Shown: positions 1 through 6,013, counted from the stretch's first letter. The stretch: 10,965 nucleotides of DNA from Candidatus Ratteibacteria bacterium (GCA_028715665.1 JAQURI010000042.1:1-10965); one strand, 5' to 3'. Notes: generated by a model from the letters alone, not told the origin. Numbers and translations: made by a program.

Positions 1-196
1 CAGCGTTTTGAAAATCTTTCGAGTTATAGAAAGCATTTGCTTGCCCTATCAGATAGTTGATTTGCTCTTCTGTTGTCTTCATCGATTTTGATTTTTCTAT
101 CGCGTTGCTGCTAGATTCGGCTTTCTTTGAACATCCCCTCAAGCCCAACGCAAACATTAAACAGATCACTGTAAAAACTGCCATATATTTTTTCAT
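1..196 (-). CDS. Putative lipoprotein, N-terminal part (runs off the left edge)
   Basis: The reading frame starts at an ATG whose complement is CAT at 194-196. It is preceded by a strong Shine-Dalgarno sequence (GGGAGGTGAT on the minus strand, about 200-212). The N-terminus is Met-Lys-Lys followed by a hydrophobic stretch ending in LGLRGC, so a lipobox with Cys22 as the likely lipidated residue, although Arg at -2 is unusual. After a Ser/Lys-rich linker the visible part ends in NYLIGQANAFYNSKDFQNA, which has the look of the first helices of a tetratricopeptide repeat. This suggests an envelope-anchored TPR lipoprotein, but the repeat call rests on about 20 residues. It is the last gene seen in the leftward operon, 37 bases after the AsmA-like gene. 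Only 65 codons lie in the window, so its full length and role are unknown. Confidence 0.7.
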   Translation of the reverse strand, partial: MKKYMAVFTVICLMFALGLRGCSKKAESSSNAIEKSKSMKTTEEQINYLIGQANAFYNSKDFQNA

Positions 197-233
197 TGCG
201 TAAAATCACCTCCCTTGTTGTTGATTTTTAAAA

Positions 234-971
234 TTATTTTTTGAACGGAATAATATTTTTTATTTGCTCCGCGGCTTTTTCCGTAGCTTCCTTTGCGGCT
301 TTAGTTGCGCCCTCAAGTATTTCCCCCGCTTCTTTTTGCAGCGGTCCTAAATCGAAATTAGCAAGTTTTGAGATTGTGGTATTCATGAGTGCTCTTGTTA
401 CAATCAAGCTTATGAGTTTATTGGCATCGATTATATTTTCATAGCGCTCATCAAGATTTAGGTCAAATTCCATTGTTTTAGGCGATTTTCCCTGAGAATA
501 ATCCTTGAATACAACTTTACTTATCTTCAACTGGAGCACGTCGATTTTAAATTCCCCCTTTTCTCTCTTTTCCTCCGAGGGAGGCGTCTTTTTTTCTTGA
601 ACGACTTTCAAAGAATCAAGATTAAGTTCTCCTTTTGCGTTTTTTACGACTGTAAATTCTTTCAAATTTATTTTTACCTCTTCAAGATGAACTTGTTTGT
701 TTAAAATAGCGCCCAAGTCATAATCTACATAAATTTCTGGCATATCTACCATAAGTTTGTCCTCGAACCCACTCGGATTTTGCAACTTTAAATTTTTTAT
801 GCCGATTGCACTTTTAAATATTCCCACGTTTATGCTTCCGATGTTTAAATTTAGTCCGGTCATTACTTTGACACCTGTCGATACCGCATTTTTGGCTATT
901 ACGTCTCTGGCAAGAACAATACCGACCAATAAAATTACTATAACTATAATAACTATACCCAATTTTTTCAT
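234..971 (-). CDS. Short AsmA-like membrane-anchored protein
   Basis: This is a 245-residue protein with one N-terminal membrane segment (about residues 4-22, almost all Ile/Val/Leu) and no cleavage site, so it is probably anchored in the inner membrane with the rest in the periplasm. Residues 30-125 (TG-LNLNIGSINVGIF, IGIKNLKLQNPSGF, MPEIYVDYDLGAIL, LEEVKINLKEF) match the beta-rich N-terminal pattern of the AsmA/DUF748 family. Those proteins form lipid-transfer bridges or affect outer-membrane assembly, but are usually 600 residues or more, so this is a reduced member. The C-terminal 35 residues form an Ala/Lys/Glu-rich amphipathic helix (EGATKAAKEATEKAAEQIKN) unlike the rest. A GGAGGAG Shine-Dalgarno sequence stands just before the ATG. 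The gene follows the PEBP gene by 35 bases. The family call is by pattern only, and function is inferred. Confidence 0.7.
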   Translation of the reverse strand: MKKLGIVIIVIVILLVGIVLARDVIAKNAVSTGVKVMTGLNLNIGSINVGIFKSAIGIKNLKLQNPSGFEDKLMVDMPEIYVDYDLGAILNKQVHLEEVKINLKEFTVVKNAKGELNLDSLKVVQEKKTPPSEEKREKGEFKIDVLQLKISKVVFKDYSQGKSPKTMEFDLNLDERYENIIDANKLISLIVTRALMNTTISKLANFDLGPLQKEAGEILEGATKAAKEATEKAAEQIKNIIPFKK

Positions 972-1006
972 TTTTCTCCTCCAGTTTTGAAATACATATT
1001 ATTATT

Positions 1007-1516
1007 TTATCTTCTTTTATACAACCCGATCAATTCCGCTTTGTCCAGGATATGTCCTGCCATTTCTTGTTCTAATCGGGCTTTGGTTATTCCTTCGTTC
1101 AGGTTTAATATTGTATCCAGCGCATATACTTTGAAGAAATAGCGGTGCGTTCCGGAAGGCGGGCAGGGGCTTTGATATTTTTTCATGCCTACACTATTAT
1201 TTCCCTGTTTTCCCGGCACACTATTCTCTGCGATTTTTGAGGTTACGGATATATTGAAAACAACCCAATGCACGAAAGTGCCGCTTACTGCATCCGGGTC
1301 GTCCATAATCAATGCCAAACTTTTCGTACCGTCGGGGATACCCGCGATATTAAGCGCAGGATTTATGTTTTCTCCGTCGCAGGTGAATTTGGCAGGCATT
1401 AACTGATTGTTTTGAAACTCTGGGCTTGTTATTTTCATATTCTCACCTCCTTGTCCCTGTATTATGGTAAACAGAGATATAAAAAATATTATAGTAAAGA
1501 AATATTTTTTATTCAT
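1007..1516 (-). CDS. PEBP / YbhB-YbcL family (Raf kinase inhibitor-like) protein
   Basis: The 169-residue frame contains the bacterial phosphatidylethanolamine-binding-protein signature in order: ITSPEF, FTCDGENINPALNI, the DPDAVSGTFVHWVVFNI ligand-pocket motif, and CPPSGTHRYFFKVYALD. The core is full length for YbhB/YbcL proteins. Their biochemical role in bacteria is poorly defined, with small anion or phospholipid head-group binding proposed. The first 22 residues (MNKKYFFTIIFFISLFTII) look like a signal peptide, giving a secreted form. However, Met27 at 1438 has a near-perfect Shine-Dalgarno sequence immediately upstream, whereas the ATG at 1516 has none. A cytoplasmic 143-residue form is therefore at least as likely. 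The gene begins 15 bases after the stop of the ferritin-like gene and looks co-transcribed with it. Confidence 0.93.
   Translation of the reverse strand: MNKKYFFTIIFFISLFTIIQGQGGENMKITSPEFQNNQLMPAKFTCDGENINPALNIAGIPDGTKSLALIMDDPDAVSGTFVHWVVFNISVTSKIAENSVPGKQGNNSVGMKKYQSPCPPSGTHRYFFKVYALDTILNLNEGITKARLEQEMAGHILDKAELIGLYKRR
1441..1452 (-). promoter_or_regulatory. Strong internal ribosome-binding site in the PEBP gene
   Basis: On the minus strand this reads AAGGAGGTGAGA, a nearly full complement to the 16S rRNA tail, ending two bases before the ATG at 1438 (GGAGGT to ATG spacing 6). It lies inside the frame, encoding part of the QGGEN stretch, and points to Met27 as a start codon. The upstream ATG at 1516 has only TTGCAG before it. 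Confidence 0.75.
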
Positions 1517-1531
1517 ACTGCAATTTATACG

Positions 1532-1711
1532 TCAGCCTCTCATTAATTTTGCAATTTTTTCTTCTATAAGTTTTTTGTGTCTTTCTTCCTCATTTAGGAG
1601 TATATATAAAAGTTCTTTTATCGCAGGATTATTCAAAGCAAGGCTCTTATAGAGTTTTATAGATGCTTCCTCTTTTGCTAAGGCCAATTTTAAAGCTTCT
1701 ATTGTGGTCAT
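1532..1711 (-). CDS. 59-residue ferritin-like (rubrerythrin-type) half protein
   Basis: This ORF starts at ATG 1711 behind a good Shine-Dalgarno sequence (AAAGGAG) and ends in TGA at 1532-1534. The protein has two predicted helices: TIEALKLALAKEEASIKLYK (with Glu15 and Tyr21) and IKELLYILLNEEERHKKLIE, continuing to residue 57. The second holds an ExxH motif (Glu42, His45). Glu from one helix and ExxH from the next is the half-site pattern of rubrerythrin/ferritin di-iron proteins, which normally have four helices. A dimer of this protein could complete one di-iron centre, as in two-helix encapsulated ferritins. That inference is structural, not proven. It sits 15 bases before the PEBP gene and 89 bases after the cupin gene. 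It is too short for confident family assignment, but the codon start, ribosome site and motif spacing support a real gene. Confidence 0.82.
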   Translation of the reverse strand: MTTIEALKLALAKEEASIKLYKSLALNNPAIKELLYILLNEEERHKKLIEEKIAKLMRG

Positions 1712-1743
1712 ATTCTCTCCTTTCTAATAAGATTTGCCATAAT

Positions 1744-1771
1744 TCTATAGTTGCCTCTAATAATACCGCAA
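1744..1771 (-). promoter_or_regulatory. Possible internal promoter before the ferritin-like gene
   Basis: On the minus strand TTGCGG (1771-1766), 16 bases and TATAGA (1749-1744) lie in the 89-base gap after the cupin gene. Both hexamers match sigma-70 consensus at four of six positions. The expected transcript start near 1737 would leave a leader of about 26 bases. This is moderate to weak evidence for a separate transcript carrying the ferritin-like and PEBP genes. The rest of the gap (1712-1800) shows nothing else. Confidence 0.35.
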
Positions 1772-1800
1772 AGAAATTGTGATTTTTCATGGGTTTTTAT

Positions 1801-2100
1801 TTAGGCTTTTATCATAACCAGAAGCATTTTGAATCTTTTGTTGGCTTTTACCGCATGAGGTTTATTTGCAGGCATAATTGTCATTTCGCCTTTTTTTACC
1901 GTATGTGGTTTGCCGGAAACGGTAATCTCAGCGGCACCGTCAACTATATAAACCAAGGCGTCGAAAGGTGCCGTGTGTTCACTCAATCCTTGTCCCTTAT
2001 CAAAAGCGAATAATGTAACGGTTCCAGCATTTTTCTTGACAATTTCTTTGCTAACAATAGAATTTTTTTGATATTTGAGCGCTGATATTGAATTAAACAT
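1801..2100 (-). CDS. Small single-domain cupin protein
   Basis: A 99-residue protein that is one cupin beta-barrel. The first cupin motif is GQGLSEHTAPFDALVYIVDG (His42, Gly55) and the second is GEMTIMPANKPHAV (Gly71, Pro77, His82). His66 in KPH is also available. The first motif keeps only one of the usual two His and has no Glu, so the metal site is reduced. Members of this conserved stand-alone family (pattern LFAFD.GQGLSEHTAPFDALVY) have no established reaction, so the substrate cannot be named. The protein lacks a signal peptide and should be cytoplasmic. It starts 5 bases after the stop of the preceding lipoprotein gene and has no recognisable Shine-Dalgarno sequence, which suggests translational coupling to that gene. 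Confidence 0.92.
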   Translation of the reverse strand: MFNSISALKYQKNSIVSKEIVKKNAGTVTLFAFDKGQGLSEHTAPFDALVYIVDGAAEITVSGKPHTVKKGEMTIMPANKPHAVKANKRFKMLLVMIKA

Positions 2101-2105
2101 TTTTA

Positions 2106-2525
2106 TTATTTATTTAAATATTTGTTTAATTCTATCGTAGTTCTCCTGCCTACAATGCCGTCTGCTTTAAGCCCATTTGCTTTCTGAAACTGTTTTATGG
2201 CAGATTTTGTCTGCTTTCCCAACTTACCGTCAACCGCACCTTTATAAAAGTTAGCATTTTTTAATGCTGTCTGGATTTGCCTGATTGATAGTTGTTCTAT
2301 ATACGTGGTTTCTGTTTGTTTTGTTTTTCTGGTTTTCTCAAGTTCGTTCTCCAACTCGCTGATTTCTCGTGCTTTTGTCTGTAATTCTCCTTCAAGGATA
2401 CGTATCCTTTCCTGAAGTTCGTTTACTTGTTCTTTGAGTTGCTGTTTTTGGTTTTGTGGGGCTGTGGTAGCGCATCCTGTTAAAAACGAAATAAGGAGCA
2501 CTGCGATTACGGCTCTATGCAGCAT
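2106..2525 (-). CDS. Lipoprotein with coiled coil and C-terminal peptidoglycan-binding domain
   Basis: The chosen start is ATG 2525 because a GGAGG Shine-Dalgarno sequence lies 8 bases upstream. The frame can be extended to a TTG at 2549, but that has no ribosome site and would overlap the upstream gene. The 139-residue protein begins MLHRAVIAVLLISFLTGC, a clean lipoprotein signal with Cys18. Residues about 27-67 are a heptad-rich coiled coil (LKEQVNELQERIRILEGEL and onward). Residues about 80-138 form a PG_binding_1 domain (IRQIQTALKNANFYKGAVDG, KQTKSAIKQFQKANGLKADG, VGRRTTIELNKYL). This is a membrane-tethered protein that grips peptidoglycan, so a structural tether or a cofactor for a cell-wall enzyme. 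It lies 16 bases after the OmpA-LysM gene and very likely works with it. Confidence 0.92.
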   Translation of the reverse strand: MLHRAVIAVLLISFLTGCATTAPQNQKQQLKEQVNELQERIRILEGELQTKAREISELENELEKTRKTKQTETTYIEQLSIRQIQTALKNANFYKGAVDGKLGKQTKSAIKQFQKANGLKADGIVGRRTTIELNKYLNK

Positions 2526-2541
2526 CTTTTCTTCCTCCGTT

Positions 2542-3513
2542 TTATTCAATGGGTATTATTATTTTTTGCCCTACTTTTAGTTTATTGGGGTCTTTTATTC
2601 GGTCTTTGTTAAGTTCATAAATATATTTCCAGCGGGATGCTTTTCCTAGTTGTTTGTGGGCTATTTTGGAAAGCGTATCGCCTTTTTTCACCACATATTC
2701 TTTTGTGGAAACTTTTATTTCCGACTCTATTATTTCTTCCTTCTCTATCAGAAATGTATCTTCTCCGATTTGTTCTGCTTGTATTTCTTGGGCTTTGCCG
2801 GCAGACGGCAGCATTACTTCTTGGACTTCGGCTATCATGAAGTGGGCATTCCGGTCTTTCTGCATTCCTACTATATCTGTAACCGGAGCAACCGCGTCAA
2901 GTTTACCGCGACTTACTATTTTTATTCGCTTTTCAGCAATATTGTTGTCAATCATGAATTTTTTAACGGCTTCGGCTCGATTTCTGCCTAATTTTTCATT
3001 ATATGCTTCGGGTCCGCGGATATCGCAATTGCCGGTAATCAAGATGCTTGATTCGGGATTCTTATCTAAAGTTTTTACTGCATCTTTGATAATGACTATA
3101 GCATCTTCACGGAGGTCTGATTTATCAAAATCAAAATAAACTTTAACGTTTCTTATTATTTTCTTTATGAGCAGTGAAGGTCTCATTTCTTGCGGTTTGG
3201 CGGGCGGAAGCTCTTCCTCTTTATAATCGAAAATTATCTTGTAAACATATACATAGCCTCGGTTTCCCCACGGGGTTATTTTCCCGGGTTCTTTGGGCCA
3301 CCACCAATAACCGCCGCGGTCGGGGTCTTGCACGGGACCAGGTTGAGCGTCGGTTGGCCACCACTCAAATTGCTTTTGAAGTTCTTCAAGTTCTTGTTTT
3401 CTTTTTTCTTCTCTCTTGTCATCAAAAGCATAGTTTAAATTAGCCAAAAATAGAACGGGAAAAGTAATTAATAACAGGAGAGTCATGCCTCTCAAAAGTT
3501 CTTTTTTTATCAT
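2542..3513 (-). CDS. OmpA-like and LysM two-domain peptidoglycan-binding protein
   Basis: A 323-residue exported protein. A signal peptide covers residues 1-29. A charged helix (31-48) follows, then a Trp/Pro/Gly-rich segment (51-98: WWPTDAQPGPVQDPDRGGYW, PWGNRGYVYVYKIIFDY) that matches no domain I can name. Residues about 122-228 are an OmpA C-terminal domain (VYFDFDKSDLREDA, CDIRGPEAYNEKLGRNRA). Asp164 and Arg179 are spaced as are the diaminopimelate-binding pair of E. coli OmpA. Residues 271-321 are a LysM domain (YVVKKGDTLSKIA, VGQKIIIPIE). No beta-barrel is present, so it is probably periplasmic or associated with the outer-membrane inner face, binding both peptide and glycan parts of the wall. 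ATG 3513 has an AAAGGAG ribosome site. It is the first gene of the leftward operon. Confidence 0.94.
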   Translation of the reverse strand: MIKKELLRGMTLLLLITFPVLFLANLNYAFDDKREEKRKQELEELQKQFEWWPTDAQPGPVQDPDRGGYWWWPKEPGKITPWGNRGYVYVYKIIFDYKEEELPPAKPQEMRPSLLIKKIIRNVKVYFDFDKSDLREDAIVIIKDAVKTLDKNPESSILITGNCDIRGPEAYNEKLGRNRAEAVKKFMIDNNIAEKRIKIVSRGKLDAVAPVTDIVGMQKDRNAHFMIAEVQEVMLPSAGKAQEIQAEQIGEDTFLIEKEEIIESEIKVSTKEYVVKKGDTLSKIAHKQLGKASRWKYIYELNKDRIKDPNKLKVGQKIIIPIE

Positions 3514-3556
3514 TTATTTTTCTCCTTTCATTTTGAGAATTTCATAACCCAAAATC

Positions 3557-3565
3557 ATTTTATCA
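3557..3565 (-). promoter_or_regulatory. Probable extended -10 promoter of the leftward envelope operon
   Basis: The minus strand reads TGATAAAAT, a TG-N-TAAAAT extended -10 element. The start would be near 3550, giving a leader of about 36 bases to ATG 3513. The -35 position (TTTCTT) is poor, which fits an extended -10 or an activator-dependent promoter. The same element occurs before three other genes in the window. Confidence 0.5.
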
Positions 3566-3586
3566 CTTTTAAATTTAGAAAGAAAA

Positions 3587-3617
3587 GGGTAGTAAATACA
3601 TTTTTATACGGGTAGTA
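3587..3617. repeat. Direct repeat GGGTAGTA x2, 23 bases apart (possible activator sites)
   Basis: Identical octamers occur at 3587-3594 and 3610-3617 (TACTACCC in the orientation of the leftward operon). They are centred about 41 and 64 bases upstream of the start predicted from the -10 at 3557-3565. A spacing near two helical turns and a position overlapping a weak -35 are typical of activator tandem sites. This is an inference from position only. Confidence 0.4.
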
Positions 3618-3690
3618 TTTCCTTCTATAAACAAGCACTTTCTATTCATGATTTTGAACCTAAAGATATATTTTAGGTATATGTGCAGTA

Positions 3691-3718
3691 TTGACTTTAT
3701 TGCAAATTGGGGTATAAT
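3691..3718 (+). promoter_or_regulatory. Sigma-70-type promoter of the pilin gene
   Basis: TTGACT (3691-3696), a 16-base spacer and a perfect TATAAT (3713-3718) predict a start near 3725. The leader before the ATG is about 66 bases. This is one of the two best promoters in the window, as expected for an abundant structural protein. Confidence 0.8.
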
Positions 3719-3736
3719 TACATCACTGGAAGAGAA

Positions 3737-3767
3737 AGGTGGGAATAGGGTTGATTTATTCCGACCT
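3737..3767 (+). promoter_or_regulatory. Hairpin in the pilin mRNA leader
   Basis: AGGT-G-GGAATA (3737-3747) can pair with TATTCC-G-ACCT (3757-3767): ten base pairs interrupted by one G-G mismatch, with a 9-base loop. It begins about 12 bases into the predicted transcript and ends about 8 bases before the Shine-Dalgarno sequence (GGAGGTGA, 3777-3784). It may stabilise the mRNA or tune translation. It does not match a riboswitch I recognise. Confidence 0.5.
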
Positions 3768-3790
3768 AAACAGAGAGGAGGTGAAAGAGA

Positions 3791-4180
3791 ATGCGGAAAC
3801 TACTGTATAATAAAAAGGGTTTTACCCTAGTTGAATTGATGGTGGTAGTCATTATCGTAGGTATTTTGGCAGCAGTTGCAGTTCCGCTTTATAGGTCAAA
3901 CGTGCAAAGAGCGTTAGCGAGTGAAGGTAAGGCTCTGGTTGGTTCTATAAGGACGGCCCAAAGAGTGTACTTTGCCGAGCATGGTGTATATGGTGCCTGG
4001 GCAGATATATCTGCTCAGATTGACCTGACCGGAAATAAATATTTTACTGCAGCTCCAACTGTTACCGGTGGTGGTACGGCAGCTTTTACTGCTAGTGTAA
4101 CGGGAACGGGAGATGCAGCGTCTATTACTGTACAAATAGACCAGGTCGGAACTATTACTACTACGCCTGCTGGGCTATAG
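3791..4180 (+). CDS. Type IV pilin-like protein (prepilin with N-methylation site)
   Basis: A 129-residue prepilin. A short basic leader (MRKLLYNKKG) is followed by the prepilin-peptidase site G10|F11TLVE, with the conserved Glu5 of the mature protein, then the hydrophobic assembly helix (LMVVVIIVGILAAVAVPLY). Residues 36-65 continue the alpha-helix into a GspG/PilA-like head (ALVGSIRTAQRVYFAEHGVY). The C-terminal 45 residues are Thr/Gly/Ala-rich, with no Cys pair and no calcium-binding motif that I can see. Cleavage and methylation by a PilD-type peptidase and assembly into a pilus or pseudopilus are expected. No assembly ATPase or platform gene is nearby, so this is an orphan subunit gene. 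The start is fixed by GGAGGTGA seven bases upstream. It forms a single-gene unit between a good promoter and a strong terminator. Confidence 0.93.
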   Translation: MRKLLYNKKGFTLVELMVVVIIVGILAAVAVPLYRSNVQRALASEGKALVGSIRTAQRVYFAEHGVYGAWADISAQIDLTGNKYFTAAPTVTGGGTAAFTASVTGTGDAASITVQIDQVGTITTTPAGL

Positions 4181-4214
4181 TAATTATTGCTAGTAAAGTT
4201 GTTTTGATGTTTTG

Positions 4215-4250
4215 GAGCCCGCACATCCTTGCGAATGTGCGGGCTCTTTT
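4215..4250 (+). terminator. Rho-independent terminator after the pilin gene
   Basis: A perfect 12-base-pair stem (GAGCCCGCACAT at 4215-4226 with ATGTGCGGGCTC at 4235-4246) and an 8-base loop are followed by TTTT. It lies 35 bases past the pilin stop codon. Confidence 0.9.
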
Positions 4251-4290
4251 ATTGCGGCATTGTTGAAAACACGAAATCTTCCTAAATAAA

Positions 4291-4299
4291 TGATAAAAT
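4291..4299 (+). promoter_or_regulatory. Possible extended -10 promoter of the glycosyltransferase gene
   Basis: TGATAAAAT gives a TG-N-TAAAAT element with a start near 4306 and a leader of about 20 bases lacking a Shine-Dalgarno sequence. An alternative -10, TATAAA at 4315-4320, would put the transcript start at the ATG itself (4327). The sequence does not decide between them. Confidence 0.4.
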
Positions 4300-4326
4300 T
4301 TAATATCCCGATTTTATAAAAATCCT

Positions 4327-5856
4327 ATGGAAAAAAAATTAGATTGGAATATGTATTCCTTGGTTCTTATCGGGATGATTTTACTGCTGCAAGTTTTCCA
4401 TTCTTACCATTACCCCCAATTCTTGGATGAATATTTCCATCTTCATTCCGCTTGGTCTATTGAACACTGGGAAGGATTTTCCTCTGTGGACCTATTGCAA
4501 GACGCGCCGATAGGAAGGCCGAACCTATATCCGCCGTTTTATCATTCCTTAATACAGATAATTCACCGAGCAGGAGTGGACTGGATTGCAATTGCAAAAA
4601 TGTTTTCGGTGTTGATAGTCCCAGTATTTTGTTTGGTTTTTTATTTTATATTTAAGGATTTAATTTCATCTCTTTTCGGGTTTATTTTTGTGTTGCTCAT
4701 ATTTTCAAATTATAGTTTTTTTAATTCCTTGATTAATAATATCCCTGCGACGATTTCCATTATTTTTTGGGGTTTGAGTTTTTATTCTTTTATAAAGAAT
4801 AAATTTCTCGCTTCATCTTTATTTTTGGGACTGTGTTTTTATACGCATCCTATTTTAGGATATGTTGAATTTAGTCTGCTTTTTATATGGGCGCTATTAT
4901 CGAATAGTAAAAAGGCAGCTTATTACTTATTGTCTTTGATTGTTGCTTCCCCCTTTATATTCCATCAGTTTTATAACATAAAATATTTTTCTTTCCGTGA
5001 AAACTTATATGGGAATTGGTTCTTAGAGTTGAAATTTGTGGAAATTACTTTGTGTATGTTAGGTATTGTAGCGGCTATTGTTTCTAAAGATAAAAGGGAT
5101 ATAGTTAAATTGTTTCTTTTATCAATGATTTTTAGCGCAATTTTTTATGTGCTTCCGGGATACAGGGACAGGGTTATTGCTTCCCAGGGGTTTTTGCCAG
5201 TAATGTTTTTTGCGGCGTATTCCATATATTATCTGTTCGAAAAAATGCCGGACCTTAAAAAAAAAGTAGTTCTTCTTTTGAGTTTATTTATATTTTTTGT
5301 CTTTCTCAGCCCTTCCTTTTTATATTCGAAACAAGAAAAAAGGTTTATTCTGTTTGATTCTTTTTTTATTAATTCCGTTAAAGACGTATTCAACGAACGA
5401 ACTCATAGTTTTAGCATATGGTCTGCCAAGACTTACAACCCCGTTATTGCTATTATCAAGGAGGATACCGATAAGGACGATGTTATTTATTCCAACATGT
5501 ATTCTTTGGGTGTTATGTTTTCTCTGCTTAGCGAACGTCCAACGGCTTCGGCATTGTTTAGCGAGGTGAACCCGTTTTTGGATTTTGACAGAGTAGCAGT
5601 TTCGAAATTAGTAATACACCTAAAAGATTTGGACCCACAAAAAGATTCTGAAATTTTGGATTATTTTTCGCAAAGGGGTTTCGAATTAATCGGAGATTTG
5701 CCCATATTTTATATATTTAAAAATCCATCTCCTTTAAAAATCGGCAGTATAGAAAAACAGATTATCATCGGCAAAAAAATATTGTACGGTTTTTGGCTGG
5801 CCCTTTTTTGTCTGATATTTTTCTCTTTGTTCATAGAAAAACAGCACCCCACCTAA
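4327..5856 (+). CDS. Multi-pass membrane glycosyltransferase-like protein (GT-C fold)
   Basis: A 509-residue integral membrane protein with roughly ten hydrophobic segments in its first 330 residues, a soluble region of about 140 residues (340-475) and a last membrane helix (about 485-502). The first loop carries QFLDEYFHLH (Asp34-Glu35), followed by RPNLYPPFYH (64-73). An acidic pair in the first extracytoplasmic loop and a following P-P-x-Y/H stretch are hallmarks of GT-C enzymes, which use polyprenyl-phosphate sugars (ArnT, PMT and related families). The donor and acceptor cannot be told from sequence. No Shine-Dalgarno sequence precedes ATG 4327. The gene stands alone, with no polysaccharide or lipid-carrier genes around it. 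It could glycosylate a surface protein or lipid. Linking it to the adjacent pilin is speculative because a terminator separates them. Confidence 0.72.
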   Translation: MEKKLDWNMYSLVLIGMILLLQVFHSYHYPQFLDEYFHLHSAWSIEHWEGFSSVDLLQDAPIGRPNLYPPFYHSLIQIIHRAGVDWIAIAKMFSVLIVPVFCLVFYFIFKDLISSLFGFIFVLLIFSNYSFFNSLINNIPATISIIFWGLSFYSFIKNKFLASSLFLGLCFYTHPILGYVEFSLLFIWALLSNSKKAAYYLLSLIVASPFIFHQFYNIKYFSFRENLYGNWFLELKFVEITLCMLGIVAAIVSKDKRDIVKLFLLSMIFSAIFYVLPGYRDRVIASQGFLPVMFFAAYSIYYLFEKMPDLKKKVVLLLSLFIFFVFLSPSFLYSKQEKRFILFDSFFINSVKDVFNERTHSFSIWSAKTYNPVIAIIKEDTDKDDVIYSNMYSLGVMFSLLSERPTASALFSEVNPFLDFDRVAVSKLVIHLKDLDPQKDSEILDYFSQRGFELIGDLPIFYIFKNPSPLKIGSIEKQIIIGKKILYGFWLALFCLIFFSLFIEKQHPT

Positions 5857-5917
5857 AGGGTATGGCATTGTTAATTGTTAAAAGAAATAATTTTTAGTTT
5901 TCTTATTCATATCCGTC

Positions 5918-5952
5918 TTGAGGAATGAAACATTTTTGAGGTAATGAGAAAT
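5918..5952. repeat. Imperfect direct repeat upstream of the consensus promoter
   Basis: TTGAGGAATGAAACAT (5918-5933) and TTGAGGTAATGAGAAAT (5936-5952) repeat with an 18-base offset and end six bases before the -35 box at 5958. They could be a regulator site or an AT-rich upstream element. The rest of 5857-5957 holds no gene, and I see no convincing terminator for the glycosyltransferase gene. Confidence 0.35.
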
Positions 5953-5957
5953 GATTT

Positions 5958-5986
5958 TTGACATAGAGCGGTTAACTACTTATAAT
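5958..5986 (+). promoter_or_regulatory. Perfect consensus sigma-70-type promoter
   Basis: TTGACA (5958-5963), a 17-base spacer and TATAAT (5981-5986) match the housekeeping consensus at all twelve positions with ideal spacing. The predicted start is near 5993, 21 bases before the ATG of the small basic ORF. Confidence 0.88.
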
Positions 5987-6013
5987 AGCGCTTCAAATCG
6001 AGCGAGGTAAAAA

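Noticed and set aside
1158..1167. GGCGGGCAGG in the PEBP gene, sharing ten bases with the ogt hairpin arm
   Set aside because: It lacks the inverted arm, and it encodes CPPSGTH, which is a normal conserved PEBP motif.
2526..2549. Longer start (TTG 2549) for the peptidoglycan-binding lipoprotein
   Set aside because: The GGAGG sequence lies inside this extension and serves ATG 2525, which gives a clean lipoprotein signal.
2654..3139. Open frame of 161 codons on the plus strand opposite the OmpA-LysM gene
   Set aside because: No ribosome site and no recognisable protein features; it is explained as the antisense of a conserved gene.
3648..3830. 60-codon plus-strand frame overlapping the pilin promoter and start
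   Set aside because: It crosses the promoter, has no ribosome site and overlaps a clearly real gene in another frame.
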